A DNA stretch of 64,000 nucleotides from Panulirus ornatus (GCF_036320965.1 NC_092261.1:17402146-17466145); one strand, 5' to 3'. Numbered from the stretch's first letter, positions 10,640-22,725 are shown. The notes: a model not told the origin generated them from the sequence alone. Numbers and translations are program-made.

Positions 10640-11837
10640 ACTTCTGCTCACCTTGGGAGAGAGAGAAAGGCAAGAAGAAAGAAGGGCGTTAGCTCCAACG
10701 ATGGAAGAGGCGAAGGTAAGACGATAGGGAGTGGGAGGTGGTGTCTGGCCACTGCTGAGTGAGGGAAGGAAAGTTAAAGAGGGGAAGGAGGGTTGGGACT
10801 TGTACCCCGAGTTCATTATTTACAGGCCTGTGAAGTATTCAGCAGGCCGTAGTGTAACCTTTGACTAGCTGGTGAATATTTTGTGTAACTTTTTTTTTTT
10901 TTTGAAAGTTCAGACGATCGAACGATTGTTACAATTGTTTAGTCAGTCATTAAGTTGTTTGTACCTTCTCTGTGCTCAGCAAATCTTACATATAAAATTA
11001 TCTGAGTACACAAAGATTTTGCTAATGGTGAATACCCCTCGTATGTGAAACTGTATGTTTTATGTTTGGTCAACTTTCAGACGTTCATGGGAGAGTTTCA
11101 TGTTTGTTAACAACGTTAACGTGTGTACCTTAAAGAACTCTATTCTTAACCAAAAAGAAAAAAAATATTAACGTGATCTCTCAGTGTTACTCCTCCGTCA
11201 AATATTGATACAAAACAATCAGTGAGGAGCTTTCTTCAAAACGAAATTTTGAGACTCCATTAAAAACTCTCACTGTTCCATTTGATGCTGAACCTTTCCC
11301 TGAACTTTAGTTTGCCCTTTCCATAATTCAACACACGTTCCAGTTCTGTCGAAAATAATCAGTTGTGAAACTTCATTACAGATAACTCAAGCGTAACATT
11401 TCAGGAAGAGTGTACACATGACAGTCCTTTACAAACAGTCTAAGCAACTACTAAGCAAGGTGAGGGGAGCTGTGTGCACGAGGAGATACCTCATGCTTCC
11501 TCCGTGGCTTTTATCTCGCTCTCGAGTCGACAGTTTTAAGAAAACCGAACCACAGAAGTGAACATTCAGTACATCCCTTCCGGTCTACACAAGAGGTAAC
11601 TACCCAATGAAATTCCCTTTCCTTAAGTATGTCAAACATGTGGCTATCGTTCATATAGGCTATCGTGGCCCATTTGTTATCGTCCCAGGAGGCTATCGTG
11701 GCCATGGTGCCGCAGACTTATCGTTATGGCTCGCGCCGGAATAGTCGTCACCAACTAGTTATTAGAGAGTCGAACTTCTCACTGCTATCTGAACGTCGCG
11801 ATCAGGCGCGGGGTGGATATATGACGCGGGGTCACGC

Positions 11838-11840
<3 letters not shown>
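10640..11840. other. No recognisable gene
   Basis: Unique-looking, AT-rich sequence with a T11-12 run near 10890. No domain or repeat found. Confidence 0.55.
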
Positions 11841-11901
<61 letters not shown>

Positions 11902-11927
11902 TGTCTGTCTCTCTGTCTGTCTGTCTC

Positions 11928-11960
<33 letters not shown>
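11841..11960. repeat. (GT)n-(CTGT)n compound microsatellite
   Basis: Thirty GT units run into CTGT tetramers with CTCT interruptions. The cysteine/valine frames here are repeat shadows. Confidence 0.97.
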
Positions 11961-12449
11961 TGTTTGTCCGTCTGTCTGTTCTCTGTCTGGCGAGGCGTGG
12001 GTCAGACGCGCAGTTTATGTTAGGTATCTGTTGATATTACGACAAGTTAGAGAGAAGTTGGTTCCTGATGTTGTGGAGTTAAGCGGAGTTTACTGCTGGG
12101 GTGCCGCGGGCAGGACGTGGGTGGGGGAAAAGTTGGCCCTCTGCTGGCTGGTTACGGCTCTAGCTGCTCTCATGCTCGGGAGTAGTAAACAGAAAAGGTC
12201 AAGGGGAGGGTTACAGCTTCTACCTGCTGACATGCTGTGGCATAGTGGACAGAAAAGGTCAACTGGAGATCAACGTAAATGAATATCTTATGTACAGGTG
12301 CGTTTGCTGGGATGGCTCAACGCTGGGGAGGATACTCACAACATCTAATAACACTGCAGGTCATGCAGCCACGGCATGATAATAAGGATGATAGTACTTA
12401 TTAGTACCTTTACCATTTTCATACGTATTGTCATCATTACAACTATTAT
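11961..12449. other. No recognisable gene
   Basis: Two similar blocks occur at about 12170-12200 and 12230-12265 (CATGCTSKGGNAGTRRACAGAAAAGGTCAA), a short local duplication. Nothing else is recognised. Confidence 0.55.
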
Positions 12450-13150
12450 CATCATCATATCTCACACCTTAGCCAGGTAACGCCAAAGATAAACGAGCAA
12501 CGGTCCAATATGCCAAGATCCACTCTCTAGCTGTCTTGTAAAATGCATAGCAACCAACGCCAATGATCTACAGCTAAACCCCACAGACCACACCATAGAT
12601 TACTTTTGGCTGTTTTATATCTTCTAGCTGAGCACGTAAACCCCCTGTAAACCCCCTGTTAATATCAATCTAGTTGATTTTATCTCATGCACGTCTCTCA
12701 CCCTCCTGAAGGCTCAAGTCCACGTGCCACAAAGCCTCCTTCATCCCTTTCTTTCCATCTCTTTCCCGGTTAGTCCCTCTACGCCTGACGCACGGATCCT
12801 CTTTCTAGTCTTTCCTCGATCATCCTCTTCATATGCCCAAGCGATTTCATCAACCCCTGGTCAGCTCTCTCAATCCAGCTAGCTGCCTTACCACTACTAT
12901 CCTATCCCAAAAAACTGCAATTCCTTACACGATCAAGCCGCATCTCACCACATATACTGAGGCAATCTATTTCCTCTCTTTAGCGTCCAAGACCCATGAC
13001 TCACACCCATACAACACTGTCGAGACTACTTAACCTTCAGACATACTCATCGTTGTCCCTATAGATACTGACCTGCCTTTCCACATGCTCCTTAAGGTAC
13101 CGAGGAACTTAGCTCCTCCCAGCTTCCTTATCCACCGAACAACTTACTAG
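12450..13150 (-). mobile_element. LINE-A-like relic, copy 2 (3' part)
   Basis: In minus orientation it reads RT C-terminal sequence (segment VVSTVLYGCESWVLDA around 13025-12980), then the 3' untranslated region and a weak tail motif (complement of 12470-12485, AGCCAGGTAACGCC). Many stops. It is more diverged from the other LINE-A copies than they are from each other, so it may be an older or sister family. Confidence 0.7.
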
Positions 13151-13183
13151 AGAATAATACTGAAATAACAGCAGACTAAAATA

Positions 13184-13185
<2 letters not shown>

Positions 13186-13254
<69 letters not shown>
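13186..13254. repeat. (AT)n microsatellite
   Basis: About 34 units, adjoining the left side of the SINE-like element. Confidence 0.97.
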
Positions 13255-13255
<1 letters not shown>

Positions 13256-13525
13256 GAACTAAGTGCATATGAACGCCATATGAGACTAACACCCTTCGTT
13301 TCACGTTGGTGAGCCTGATGGGAAATGACCAGTGTAGACCCCGTTGCTCACCAACGTGAGACGAAGGTATTCGAGTACATAGTATTCGAATAGTCATTTC
13401 CCTATTAGGGGCGATCATAGCCTAGCAGTAGCGTTCCCGCCTGTTGCACAGGGTCCGGGTTCGATCCTGGCTGCCGCCTGTTGCACAGGGTCCCGGGTTC
13501 GATCCTGGCTGTTGGAGGTTTGTAT

Positions 13526-13528
<3 letters not shown>
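13255..13528 (+). mobile_element. tRNA-derived SINE-like element flanked by AT tracts
   Basis: The right half (13408-13512) resembles a tRNA, closest to alanine. The anticodon loop 13442-13448 has T33, TGC as anticodon and A37. The acceptor stem cannot pair, so it is not a functional tRNA. The left half holds a long hairpin: 13291-13314 pairs with 13346-13368 with about one mismatch, and GGGAAATGAC (13320-13329) is inverted at 13393-13402. A 37-38-bp block (anticodon arm plus B box) is present twice in tandem. Confidence 0.75.
13418..13505 (+). promoter_or_regulatory. Pol III internal promoter boxes (A, B, duplicated B)
   Basis: TAGCCTAGCAG at 13418-13428 fits the A-box consensus TRGCNNAGNNG. 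GGTTCGATCC at 13458-13467 fits the B box exactly, and an identical second B box is at 13496-13505. Box spacing from A to either B is within the range used by tRNA genes and SINEs. Confidence 0.75.
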
Positions 13529-13609
<81 letters not shown>

Positions 13610-13645
13610 ATATGTATATCATATATATATATATCACATTTGTAT

Positions 13646-13735
<90 letters not shown>
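13529..13735. repeat. Compound (AT)n with nested CACATATG/CACATTTG islands
   Basis: Two AT tracts (13529-13606 and 13649-13735) separated by an island in which TATGTGATAT and its complement ATATCACATA recur. The whole block can fold on itself. Confidence 0.95.
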
Positions 13736-13736
<1 letters not shown>

Positions 13737-15339
13737 CAGCTAGCAGCTGTTATAAGAATTAAGGCCTTAACTTCCATTCTTCGTATACAAAGAAAGGCAA
13801 GGCAGACTCGTACTGCCGTAGCGTATTCGAGGTCAACATCTAGTCTCTTGCGAGAACATCAACGCGAGATCCATCATCATAAACTTAAGATTGCTGGGAA
13901 GTGCTGACACAGCAGCTGTGCTTCGTCACTCGAGAAGATTATCTGGGGACTGACTCTTCCTCAAGTACTTCAAAATGTGACAGATTTTTGGTGTTCTCAC
14001 ATACGACTTACGGAGAAGATGGACGTCTACTCCGGTGTCATCACGACGTTACGTTCCCTGCTGGTGGTAGTAAGGGAAGTGATTATCCTGTTAGTGCGAT
14101 CAGGTTCTCTCACGGACCCTGAGTAAACCAACATGACAACGAACTTTCTTTTAGCAGCAAGTAACGAGGAGTTTGGAGGAACAGCAACGAGGTGGACGTA
14201 CAATTCTTATCGTGGAACAGCCCTTGAAAATAGCGGTAGTTGTCAAAGTTTCACATACTTGAGAAATATCAGCAAATCCCACAGAACATATACTGCTACT
14301 TCGTTACTCGGCGAAGAACCTGTACATCTGGGAGGACGAATCGTTCGTGGCGGGCCGTAGTGCTTCTGCGGAACAGCCTTCTAGGCTGCCTCAGGGCCCC
14401 TCTCTCCTGCCGAGGCTGCTGTGTGTAGAGGAAACGATGTTGAACAATGTATTCTTTCACCAGCTCTCTGTTCACAGTTCATCGTCAGTTCTCTGGTGTC
14501 TGTTCCCTGTTCATCGTGTGTCCGATTCTCGTCCCTTGCTGGTTTACTGTCCGTTTCCCGTTCCCCATCTATTTCTAGATTAAATGCAATCCCCTGATGA
14601 AAGTCTATACCCATACTCGAAGTCTATTCCCCATTCAAAGCACCATAACCCCGTTGGCTTACCGTCTGCGAAGTAGCAACGGCGACGCACAAAACGCAAG
14701 TCTGAATAATACTCTCCCAGGCATATCTCGACTCTATATTCCATTGAAACGATCACACATCGAAGTCGTCCCCACTCCATCTCTGGCTCAGGAACGTACC
14801 CCAGTATAACGACGGACTTCCCTCTCATTCATCATCCAAAATACTTGATGGGGGAAGCAAAAATCTAGGAGTCTCCCTCTTGCCAATATTCTGTGACAAA
14901 ATATTTATTGTTTTTGCTCGAAACTGACGTGGAAGCCGATACAGGGAGGGTACATATTCCACGGGGTTCTGGCGGGTCCCAGGTGGTGGCCATAGCCACG
15001 CAGCTGGACTCTAGCTATCGGCTCGGCTCAACTCCCAGGCGATCGGTCAACGCCTCCCTCGGCCTCCCACACCACCTGTCAGCACCACCGACAGCTATCA
15101 GGTGCGCCTTACGTCATGCATGACACCTGGTTAAGTCATGACCTGAGGATTTAACACAGAGCAAAAGGTCGCAGACTGGGGAGTACAAATGAAGGGAAAA
15201 AAAAGGTGGGTAAAGGTCACAGCTCGAGGGTCAAAACAGGGAGCCATATCTGGAGGAAGATGATGAAAGGTTACAGACTTTAAAGCAAAATTGAGAGAGC
15301 AAATGTTGGATAAAGTTGGTGACCTGGTCACAGCCCGCG

Positions 15340-15341
<2 letters not shown>
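13736..15341. other. No recognisable gene
   Basis: Mixed sequence. A relatively GC-rich part (14930-15120) includes the palindrome GTCATGCATGAC (15112-15123). The frames here (60-80 codons) show no domain. Confidence 0.5.

Positions 15342-15412
<71 letters not shown>
15342..15412. repeat. (GA)n microsatellite
   Basis: About 35 GA units. On both sides lie degenerate repeated phrases (AAAGGTCACAG..., GAGAGAGCAAATGTTGGATAAAG...), so it may have grown within a minisatellite at about 15130-15530. Confidence 0.95.
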
Positions 15413-15414
<2 letters not shown>

Positions 15415-16520
15415 AATGAATGAGAGTAAACGTTGGATAGAGGTGGTGAAAGGGTCACATCCCATCCTGAGGAGTAAAATGAGAGAGCAAGAATATAGGT
15501 AGACGTGACGAGAGGTCATAGCTTACAAACCGAAATCCAGAGGGCAATCTCTCTTTGTTCCACTAATGCAGGAGGCAGACAGATTACAGGGGGAGAGGGT
15601 GTTTCCCCCTACCAAGTTAGGAGCTCAGGAGCAGCTTGAAAATGATATGGAAAGACGGTGTCGTCCATTCCTCCCACACTTTCCCCTAGATTTCAGAGTG
15701 ATGGGAAAGATTCCTCTGTACCAACAACTACATAACACTGAACATAGTGCCAATACACCTATTATTCATCCTGTTATACGTGGTGACTGTTGAGGCAAAC
15801 GAAAAACGTAACAATAGTATTCACACCGTCGAAACATTTCTCGTGGAATTCTACACCCATATGGGGGGAAAAAAGAGGTAACATATACCCTGCGTTATCC
15901 ATTATTCACTGCTCATACGACACACTTTCACACAAATATCATGTTAAGGAGGAAAAATCCATTGGCCTCTTTCCAAATGTCCCTCCAACATCACAGATAA
16001 GAGAATGCTTTAATGGTGAAAGAGGCAAAAAATCCCACCCCCTTCCTCCCCCATCTCGTCAATCCTCTGGCCCTTGCCAAGTCGGGATAAATCTAGCCTT
16101 GAAGCCCCAGGAAGGCAAAAATACAACCCTGGTGTAATGTCCGTGATATTAAAAGCGTATTGACTTACGGTCCTGGGCGGAAGGAGAGAGTGAGAGGATG
16201 GGAAACCCACTTCGATGCCTGTCTCTGAGGTCGCGACTTCACTGCGCTCTTATGCTGCTCCCGGGCGCTTCACTTACAACGTTAAACTATAACTGCAAAA
16301 TGATCCCGTTTACTGAAGGAAGTACTTACGTGCCATGACAAAGGAACAAAGAGCCGGCGTTAATTCTGTTTCGCGTGTTGTGATTCCATGTACCAGACTC
16401 CTTCGGTTTAGCAACTCAGACAAGAAAAAAGAAAAAAAAGGATAAAATGATGGCTTGTATGTACGCTGCTGCCGGAAACGTATGATGCTACGGCAAATAT
16501 GGCCATTACACGCGCACGGG

Positions 16521-16522
<2 letters not shown>
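15413..16522. other. No recognisable gene
   Basis: Unique-looking sequence; only short frames without domains. Confidence 0.55.

Positions 16523-16601
<79 letters not shown>
16523..16601. repeat. (GA)n microsatellite
   Basis: About 39 pure GA units. Confidence 0.97.
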
Positions 16602-16605
<4 letters not shown>

Positions 16606-16786
16606 TGTCTTTTCAGACAAGGCAACGAACACATTACAGAAATGGCTACGGCAAACAGGATAACCCGACAAAGAAGGCAAGAGAGAGGCTTTCATCAATG
16701 GGTAATGAGGACTCGATCTCGAGGCAGCGAGATCATTATCCTCGGTCACTGGTCATTGGGATAATACTCTTATAGACTCGTCCAAG

Positions 16787-16814
16787 CACACACACACACA
16801 CACACACACACACA
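16787..16814. repeat. (CA)n microsatellite
   Basis: Fourteen CA units. Confidence 0.95.
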
Positions 16815-16997
16815 ACGATTACACACATGTGGGATGGAATCACCTCGTGAATATACTGAGAGACTGAAGGTATATTGTATTTCCCGGTACAAAACTTTGA
16901 AATAGATAACAGAAGTTGACCTCACACACCAGGGTCTGGAAACGTTGAATTTTATCACGTCATCTGTCAATGATAGTGTGAGCTTCTGTTAAACGTT

Positions 16998-17540
16998 TAA
17001 GTACTGATTGTAGTACAATACTTGTACCTCGAGTAAGTACTTAGTGTATGGTACAATGTTTGTACCTAGATAGAGTACTTAGTGTATAGTACAATGCTTG
17101 TACTTAGAGCGAGTAGCTAGTGTATGTTACAATACTTGTACTTAGAGCGAAGACCTAATGTATGGTACAAAGCCTGTATTTAGAGCGAGTGCTTATTGTA
17201 CGGCACTACGCTTGTAATTCGACTGATTACCCAGTGTACGGTACTGTACAATGCTTATACCTCGAGAGGGTACGTAATATAATGTACAAAGCTTGTAACT
17301 CGAGTGAATGCTTAGCGTGGGGTACAGTTCCTGTACCTACAGTAAGTACTAAATGACAGGATACGTTTCTCGTACATCAAGTAAGTATTCTGTGTGGGGT
17401 ACAATCCTTAATACCTCAATAGAAAGATCTTTGTGTGGGGTACAATTACTGTGTATACCAAATAAGTTCGTAATGTGGAGTAAACTTCTCCCTGGAGCAA
17501 GTACTTAGTGTGGGGTACATTTTCTTTTGGTACCTCGCGT
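16998..17540. repeat. 38-bp GTAC-rich minisatellite
   Basis: About 14 imperfect units near ACTTAGTGTATGGTACAATG plus CTTGTACCTAGAGYGAGT. The middle is regular at 38 bp and the right part drifts. Each unit keeps two GTAC sites flanking CAATGCTT. Confidence 0.88.
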
Positions 17541-17683
17541 AAGCAGTGATATTTCCATTACTTATGTAATCATACATCATGACGCAAGTACTGGGTCAGA
17601 AATGATATAGCTTCCCCTTTCCAGCATTTCAACCAGCATAATCATTCGTCATAAAACATAACTTTTGTCAATATTTGAAAGAA

Positions 17684-17688
<5 letters not shown>

Positions 17689-17763
<75 letters not shown>
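17689..17763. repeat. (AT)n microsatellite
   Basis: About 37 units ending exactly at the left arm of PLE foldback 2. Confidence 0.97.
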
Positions 17764-17765
<2 letters not shown>

Positions 17766-17798
17766 CTATGAGTCCACGGGGAAAATGAAACACGAAAA

Positions 17799-17843
17799 GT
17801 TCCCAAGTGCACTTTCGTGTAATAATCACATCATCAGGGGAGA
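17799..17843 (-). ncRNA. Hammerhead ribozyme (PLE type), intact core
   Basis: Minus-strand core: CTGATGA is the complement of 17831-17837, stem I is 17838-17841 with 17801-17804, and GAAA and the AGTGCACT stem III palindrome are present. It matches the plus-strand copy at 17945-17989 through the whole core. Confidence 0.85.
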
Positions 17844-17944
17844 CACAAGAGAGAAATGTAACAGTCAGTTGATATACATCGAAGAGACGAAGCTAGGACG
17901 TCTCTTCGATGTATATCAACTGACTGTTATATTTCCCTCTTGTG

Positions 17945-17989
17945 TCTCCCCTGATGATGTGATTATTACACGAAAGTGCACTTGGGAAC
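17945..17989 (+). ncRNA. Hammerhead ribozyme (PLE type), intact core
   Basis: Stem I 17947-17950 with 17984-17987, CTGATGA at 17951-17957, GAAA at 17972-17975, cleavage triplet CUU ending at 17983. Identical core to the copy at 466-509. Confidence 0.87.
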
Positions 17990-18056
17990 TTTTCGTGTTT
18001 CATTTTCCCCGTGGACTCATAGAAATATCTTGATCACGCGCAAAACTGTGATCCTT

Positions 18057-18059
<3 letters not shown>

Positions 18060-18121
<62 letters not shown>
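18060..18121. repeat. (AT)n microsatellite
   Basis: About 31 units directly after the PLE 3' end. Confidence 0.97.
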
Positions 18122-18123
<2 letters not shown>

Positions 18124-18865
18124 CAGATATGCTCCAGGAATGATACAATGTTCACCATCTACAAATCAGAATTTTTTTTTTTACTTTCGTCTGCTTCTCA
18201 AGACGTTGTGCTGAAAACCGACCCAGTTTTGGTGACACCATTAGAAGTGCGGCCGCATGAAAATAAATCTTGAACAACACTGTACCAAGAGCCTCATCAA
18301 CGCTGTGGTGTCCTAACATATGACACCACCAACATCCAGTCACTTGCATTCGATGGCTGGTTCCTTTCTCTCTCTTCTCTCTAGTGGGAACCATCTCTTC
18401 AACACCCATTGTGAAATTATCATAGAGTCTGTTCAACAGTGATATTCGTGTTCTCCGAGAGAACCCTGTAACCATCCATGTTGCCGCACCAGAGCTGAAT
18501 CTCTCTCTCTCATGTCCGAATGCCTGTTATATTTGCATATTCTTCACATCTGAATTTAATGCATTCTAGGCTGACCTTTACGCTCCTGTCTGGTAGGTGC
18601 TTCAAGATTTAGCAAGCTTGAAAATTAATCAACTGTGCAAGAGAAGCGAGTATCTGAATATTAAGAAAAAATTCTATTAACCCTCTGATGTGAACATTGT
18701 ACGAAGAGCAATTACTGACCTCCATGCGAGAGCCAGACTGGTTTCAGCAGAGAGGGTAAACCTGCAAGTCCTTCGTTCACTCCTTAGCTACAAAGCTGAA
18801 AATGACTTATTATTCTCTCAACTCCAACGATTATAACTGACACACATTGCAAGGGTGTCGGTAAT
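18122..18865. other. No recognisable gene; one 107-codon minus frame
   Basis: The minus-strand frame at 18152-18475 has unbiased composition and is one of the few long frames here not explained by a repeat. I recognise no domain and would not call it a gene on length alone. Confidence 0.4.
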
Positions 18866-19020
18866 GTTTCTTGAGCACGAAGGACGGTACGACTCTCGGG
18901 CACGACCACGTACGACCTTTGGGTACAATGGTCTGGCCTTTGACCTGATCCTTCAGGATCCAGTTAAACCGAACTAAACCATTATACCCAGAGGTTGTTC
19001 CGTCGTGCTCTTGTGCCTAA
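18866..19020. mobile_element. Palindromic MITE-like element, copy 1
   Basis: Outer inverted arms contain GAGCACGAAGGACGGTACGA on the left and TCCGTCGTGCTCTTGTG on the right. Inside, GGGTACAATGGTCTGG pairs with AACTAAACCATTATACCC, around a centre CTTTGACCTGATCCTTCAGG. The same centre and arm phrases occur at 58140-58580 and 58755-58860. No coding capacity; transposition mechanism unknown. Confidence 0.65.
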
Positions 19021-20690
19021 TGGCTGGCGGAGCAAAGACAACATTGAATTTGTTCAATTCATAATTACTATAGAAATCAACCTGACTGAGGATTCACCAG
19101 AGCTAAATCACTGTCGTCAACCCCTACCAAGTGCAATAACCAAACATCAGTGTGTGTAATCTTGGTGAGAAACAGAAACTGAAATTACGGAAGACATAAG
19201 ATATTACGACGTTCATAAAGAACTCCTTATGGATTCTTAACGGAAGCGTAAGAGCAGTGGGTATAATTAAATTCTCTTCCGACAGCAGGTGAAGGAGCCA
19301 GGGAACTAGAGGTTCATCCTACATTAATACCAGAAGGCAGCAAGCCCGCTTCTGAAGGGGCTCCCGACGAACACTACACTATATTGGTTCTGCCTCAGGT
19401 AATTCCTAAGTACCTCACACTCAACCGTGATATATATTTCTCCGTACTTGGCAGAGGTTGAGCACCCGCCGGGGGATAAAATGAGAAGAAGGGAATGGGA
19501 AAAACTGATGGGTAAAGGGGTGGATAACGATCAGAGAGAGGGAGAAGAAACTCATCACGCGCATAAACATACACACAAAAACGCACATATTACGTTATCA
19601 TTAGTGAAAATCTCCAAACCAAACAAAGGCAGAATAAGCAAAGCGAAATACTAGTCTAATACAAGACTCTTGCAGTCAAGAATCGAATCTCAAACAGTGT
19701 GCGAGGCTCCTCCGTGACAACAGCCGTGTTGACAGCAAAATCATGATACGAGATTCATGGCGACACGCCCAGGAGCAGTCACTTCAAAAGTACAATGTAG
19801 AGTTATTGCCTTAGGCTAACGGCAGGGCAATCTGTCTTCTAATTACACGGGCATCAATCACAGCCCTGCTGAGAGAAGCGTCGTCTGCCCTCACGCCAAG
19901 AAGACGAAGGATCTCCAACCTAAATAATTTCACTTCTTGGATCCTGTCTGGGCCTCTGGTAGACCAGTGATGAACATGATATTTAATACCCAGAGAGTAG
20001 ATCTCTCACGAAGGAGTTCCTGGAATGGAAATTGAGCATGACTGTTCCGTGCAAGGACGGCTTTGATGACCATTAACACTAAGATTCTAAGATTGAAGTT
20101 ACGTGAGTGTAGCTGGATCGTTCAGAGTATATGAGAAATGAAACGAAACAAATAACACCACAATAATGATTACTATAATGGTATCAGAGAATTGGTTTTC
20201 ACAAAGACATGTAGCAAAAAAAAATATAATCTTTGCCTCCGTCGCGGCCTTAGTAGAAGACTGATAGACAACATGTTTAATACTCAAAAGAAATCCTTCA
20301 GACATGTTTCCTTCCGTGATACAGACCGGAGTGACGTACACGAGAGCGTCTGGAGTATCGCTACTCTTTACTGATTAACAGAGCCACTCTCGAACATGTG
20401 TAAAGTCTTTCAGCGCCATGAGAAAGACTAGGGTGTGACGGGCACAGCTTCTACCTGATAAAGACAAATGATAAGATAAGAAGAAATTGTTAGGGACTGA
20501 AGAAGAACAGTTAGGTAAGGTTGATATTACTCGGGGATACAGAGGAAGGAACCTCTATACTGCTGGTCTCTCATAACGCGCACTTTGATGAGATAATTAA
20601 GAACTTCAATTGTGACCCGGAAAAATCGAGTTTTGTCCCATTTCTAAGTGGAGTTTCTTGGCTAAAGTGGTACTTTAATATCATAGCTGT
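19021..20690. other. No recognisable gene
   Basis: Unique-looking sequence, frames of at most about 80 codons, no domain recognised. Confidence 0.55.
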
Positions 20691-20900
20691 CTATCATTAT
20701 CATTATCATTATTATAATCATTATCTTATTATTACCATTATCTTATTATCACCATTATCATTATTATCATCATTATTATCATTATTATTACTACTACTAC
20801 TACTACTATTATTGTCATATTACTAATATCAGTATTATCATTAATGGTATCATTATCATTATCATTATCATAATTATCATTAGTAGTAGTAGTAGTGGTA
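20691..20900. repeat. (ATT/ATC/ACT)n trinucleotide-rich tract
   Basis: Interrupted CATTATTAT, TACTAC and TATCATTA runs, then the AGT complement of the TAC run (20880-20897), giving a weak inverted repeat. Confidence 0.9.
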
Positions 20901-22393
20901 GCAACACTGTCACGATTACTACTATCAATGTACTTTTTCCAGCCGAAATCTCCTAAAACACATGCCAAGATGAGGGGCGGTACGCTGGGTGATGGCAGCC
21001 CACGACACATGCATTAAATATTCAAGGACACCTCTGAAATCACCACAATTTCTGAAGCCAGTGCTCGAAGCAAAGGAGACTTTCTTTACAGAATGTTCGT
21101 CCGTCTGGTAAATCTATTTCTTATTGGCATTTCTTTCCAGCCGACGGGCTGCGAAGGACCATAAAATCGCACCCGCGCCCAAATCTACTCGGAAAACAAT
21201 GAACACGTTCATGTTCCTTTACGTTTACACTAATGGCAACTGCTGACCATAAATATATAATAAAAACCATCAACATCTACATATACTTTGCAACACAGTG
21301 TTGATGGGGAATGTATTATTCCTGGGAAAGTTTTCAGAGGCGGCCAGAACAGCGTTGCCCTCGAACTTGATGGGTCCTGCTGGGTCTCTCTCCCACGTGC
21401 GGGATTGAGGGAATAAACTGCCATACAGTATGTACATAATTGATCCCTATCCCCTCGTTGTGGGCAATGTGTCACCCAAGCAAAAGTAGTATTATCCCAA
21501 ACTTCAGCCACGAGATGTAATACTCCAACGTTGTACAACTACTGAGCAACTCGCCCGCAGTCAATAACTTACCATAATGTGTGTGGCGATGATTACTGGA
21601 TCCCTCGTGCTCTGCCTGTCCACCCTAACTCATAGCTGTAGTAATTTGCGCTGATAATAACTGCTGGCTCGATGCTTTCTCAATAGTTTATAAGGGGCGT
21701 CCATTATGTCGGCGAGTGCTTAAGAAGTTGGTGGCAGAATGTCATGAATTATTCAAATGGATATGTTCCATTATTATGAGGGTTACCTAACACTGGGCGT
21801 TGCTCTACTTATATAAGCATAGACGAAACACTGTCTATAATGTCCATAGTTCCATATACATTCAGATATTTTCAAGGAAACACCCGCTATATAGAGTTAA
21901 TCATCCTACGGGGTAATTCATATGCATCGCACGGCTGGACGTGACCATATGAACCTTTATTTTCGTTCATTTCCTACCATTACTCCACAGTCACACGCGA
22001 AAAATGGCGATAAAGTCACTCGCCAATTTCGGACACTGGGTAACCCACCAATGTTTCCCTGTCGCTCAGAAAATATTCTTTGGAGTGTCTAGGTGTGTCG
22101 TGTAATGTCAACTGAGATGCAAATGTCACCGACTACCATTTTAATGAGATGCTCCTTTGTGGTGAGTTTCTTGCAAATTGACGCTTGACCTCTGACCATC
22201 TGATGGTAAAAGTCTGTACAACGGACTGTTGATTGTTAAGGCTTTTTTATTGTTTCATTTTTTCTGCGTTTTCTGCTTTACCACCAAATTTTCTGTCATT
22301 GTTTCTCTTCCTCCATTATCTTACACTTCTATTAAAAATACACATGAACTTACTTTCCCCTGCCCCGCCCCACTTATGCATCATAATAACTCA

Positions 22394-22395
<2 letters not shown>
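20901..22395. other. No recognisable gene
   Basis: Unique-looking sequence. The 102-codon minus frame at 21230-21538 has no recognised domain. Confidence 0.5.

Positions 22396-22486
<91 letters not shown>
22396..22486. repeat. (AT)n-(GT)n compound microsatellite
   Basis: About 22 AT units change abruptly to about 22 GT units at 22441. It abuts a mini-LINE relic. Confidence 0.97.
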
Positions 22487-22488
<2 letters not shown>

Positions 22489-22489
22489 C

Positions 22490-22725
22490 TGCATGGATAA
22501 GGGAGAATGAGTAGCCTACTACCTACGCATCCCCTGCGATTCGTAGATGACTAATTGGAGCTGGAGGGGGAAGGAGTGGCTAGAAATCCTCTTCTTCTAT
22601 ATTACTTTTCAAAAAAAAAAAAGGAACTGAGGAAGGTGCCAAGCGAGGACAGTTTTCCCTTAAATCTCATCTATCTGTACTCAGCGTTACCTCGCTCACA
22701 CGGGAAATAGCGAACATGTATGTAA
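22490..22725 (+). mobile_element. Mini-LINE (LINE-A derivative), diverged copy
   Basis: A degenerate leader (CTACGCATCCCCTGCGATTC, then TAGATGACTAATTGG), the GGCTAGAAATCCTC segment, an A12 run, AGGAACTGAGGAAGG and a terminal CGTTACCTCGCTCACACGGGAA-type tail all occur in the order seen at 36000-36240. Clearly the oldest copy in this window. Confidence 0.7.

Larger units (their letters stand above)
17764..18060. mobile_element. PLE foldback element, copy 2 (near-perfect palindrome)
   Basis: Arms 17764-17889 and 17899-18024 are inverted copies around a 9-nt centre (17890-17898). Positions pair to a constant sum of 35788 from the centre to the outer end, so there is no net insertion or deletion and only a few mismatches. 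Each arm carries a hammerhead. The right arm continues 36 bp further into the PLE 3' end hairpin, and AT tracts flank both sides. No coding sequence remains. Confidence 0.9.

Noticed and set aside
13418..13505. Functional tRNA-Ala gene (also a tRNA at 35491-35560)
   Set aside because: Acceptor stems do not pair and stem mismatches are many. The heads are joined to repeat bodies seen elsewhere, so they are SINEs.
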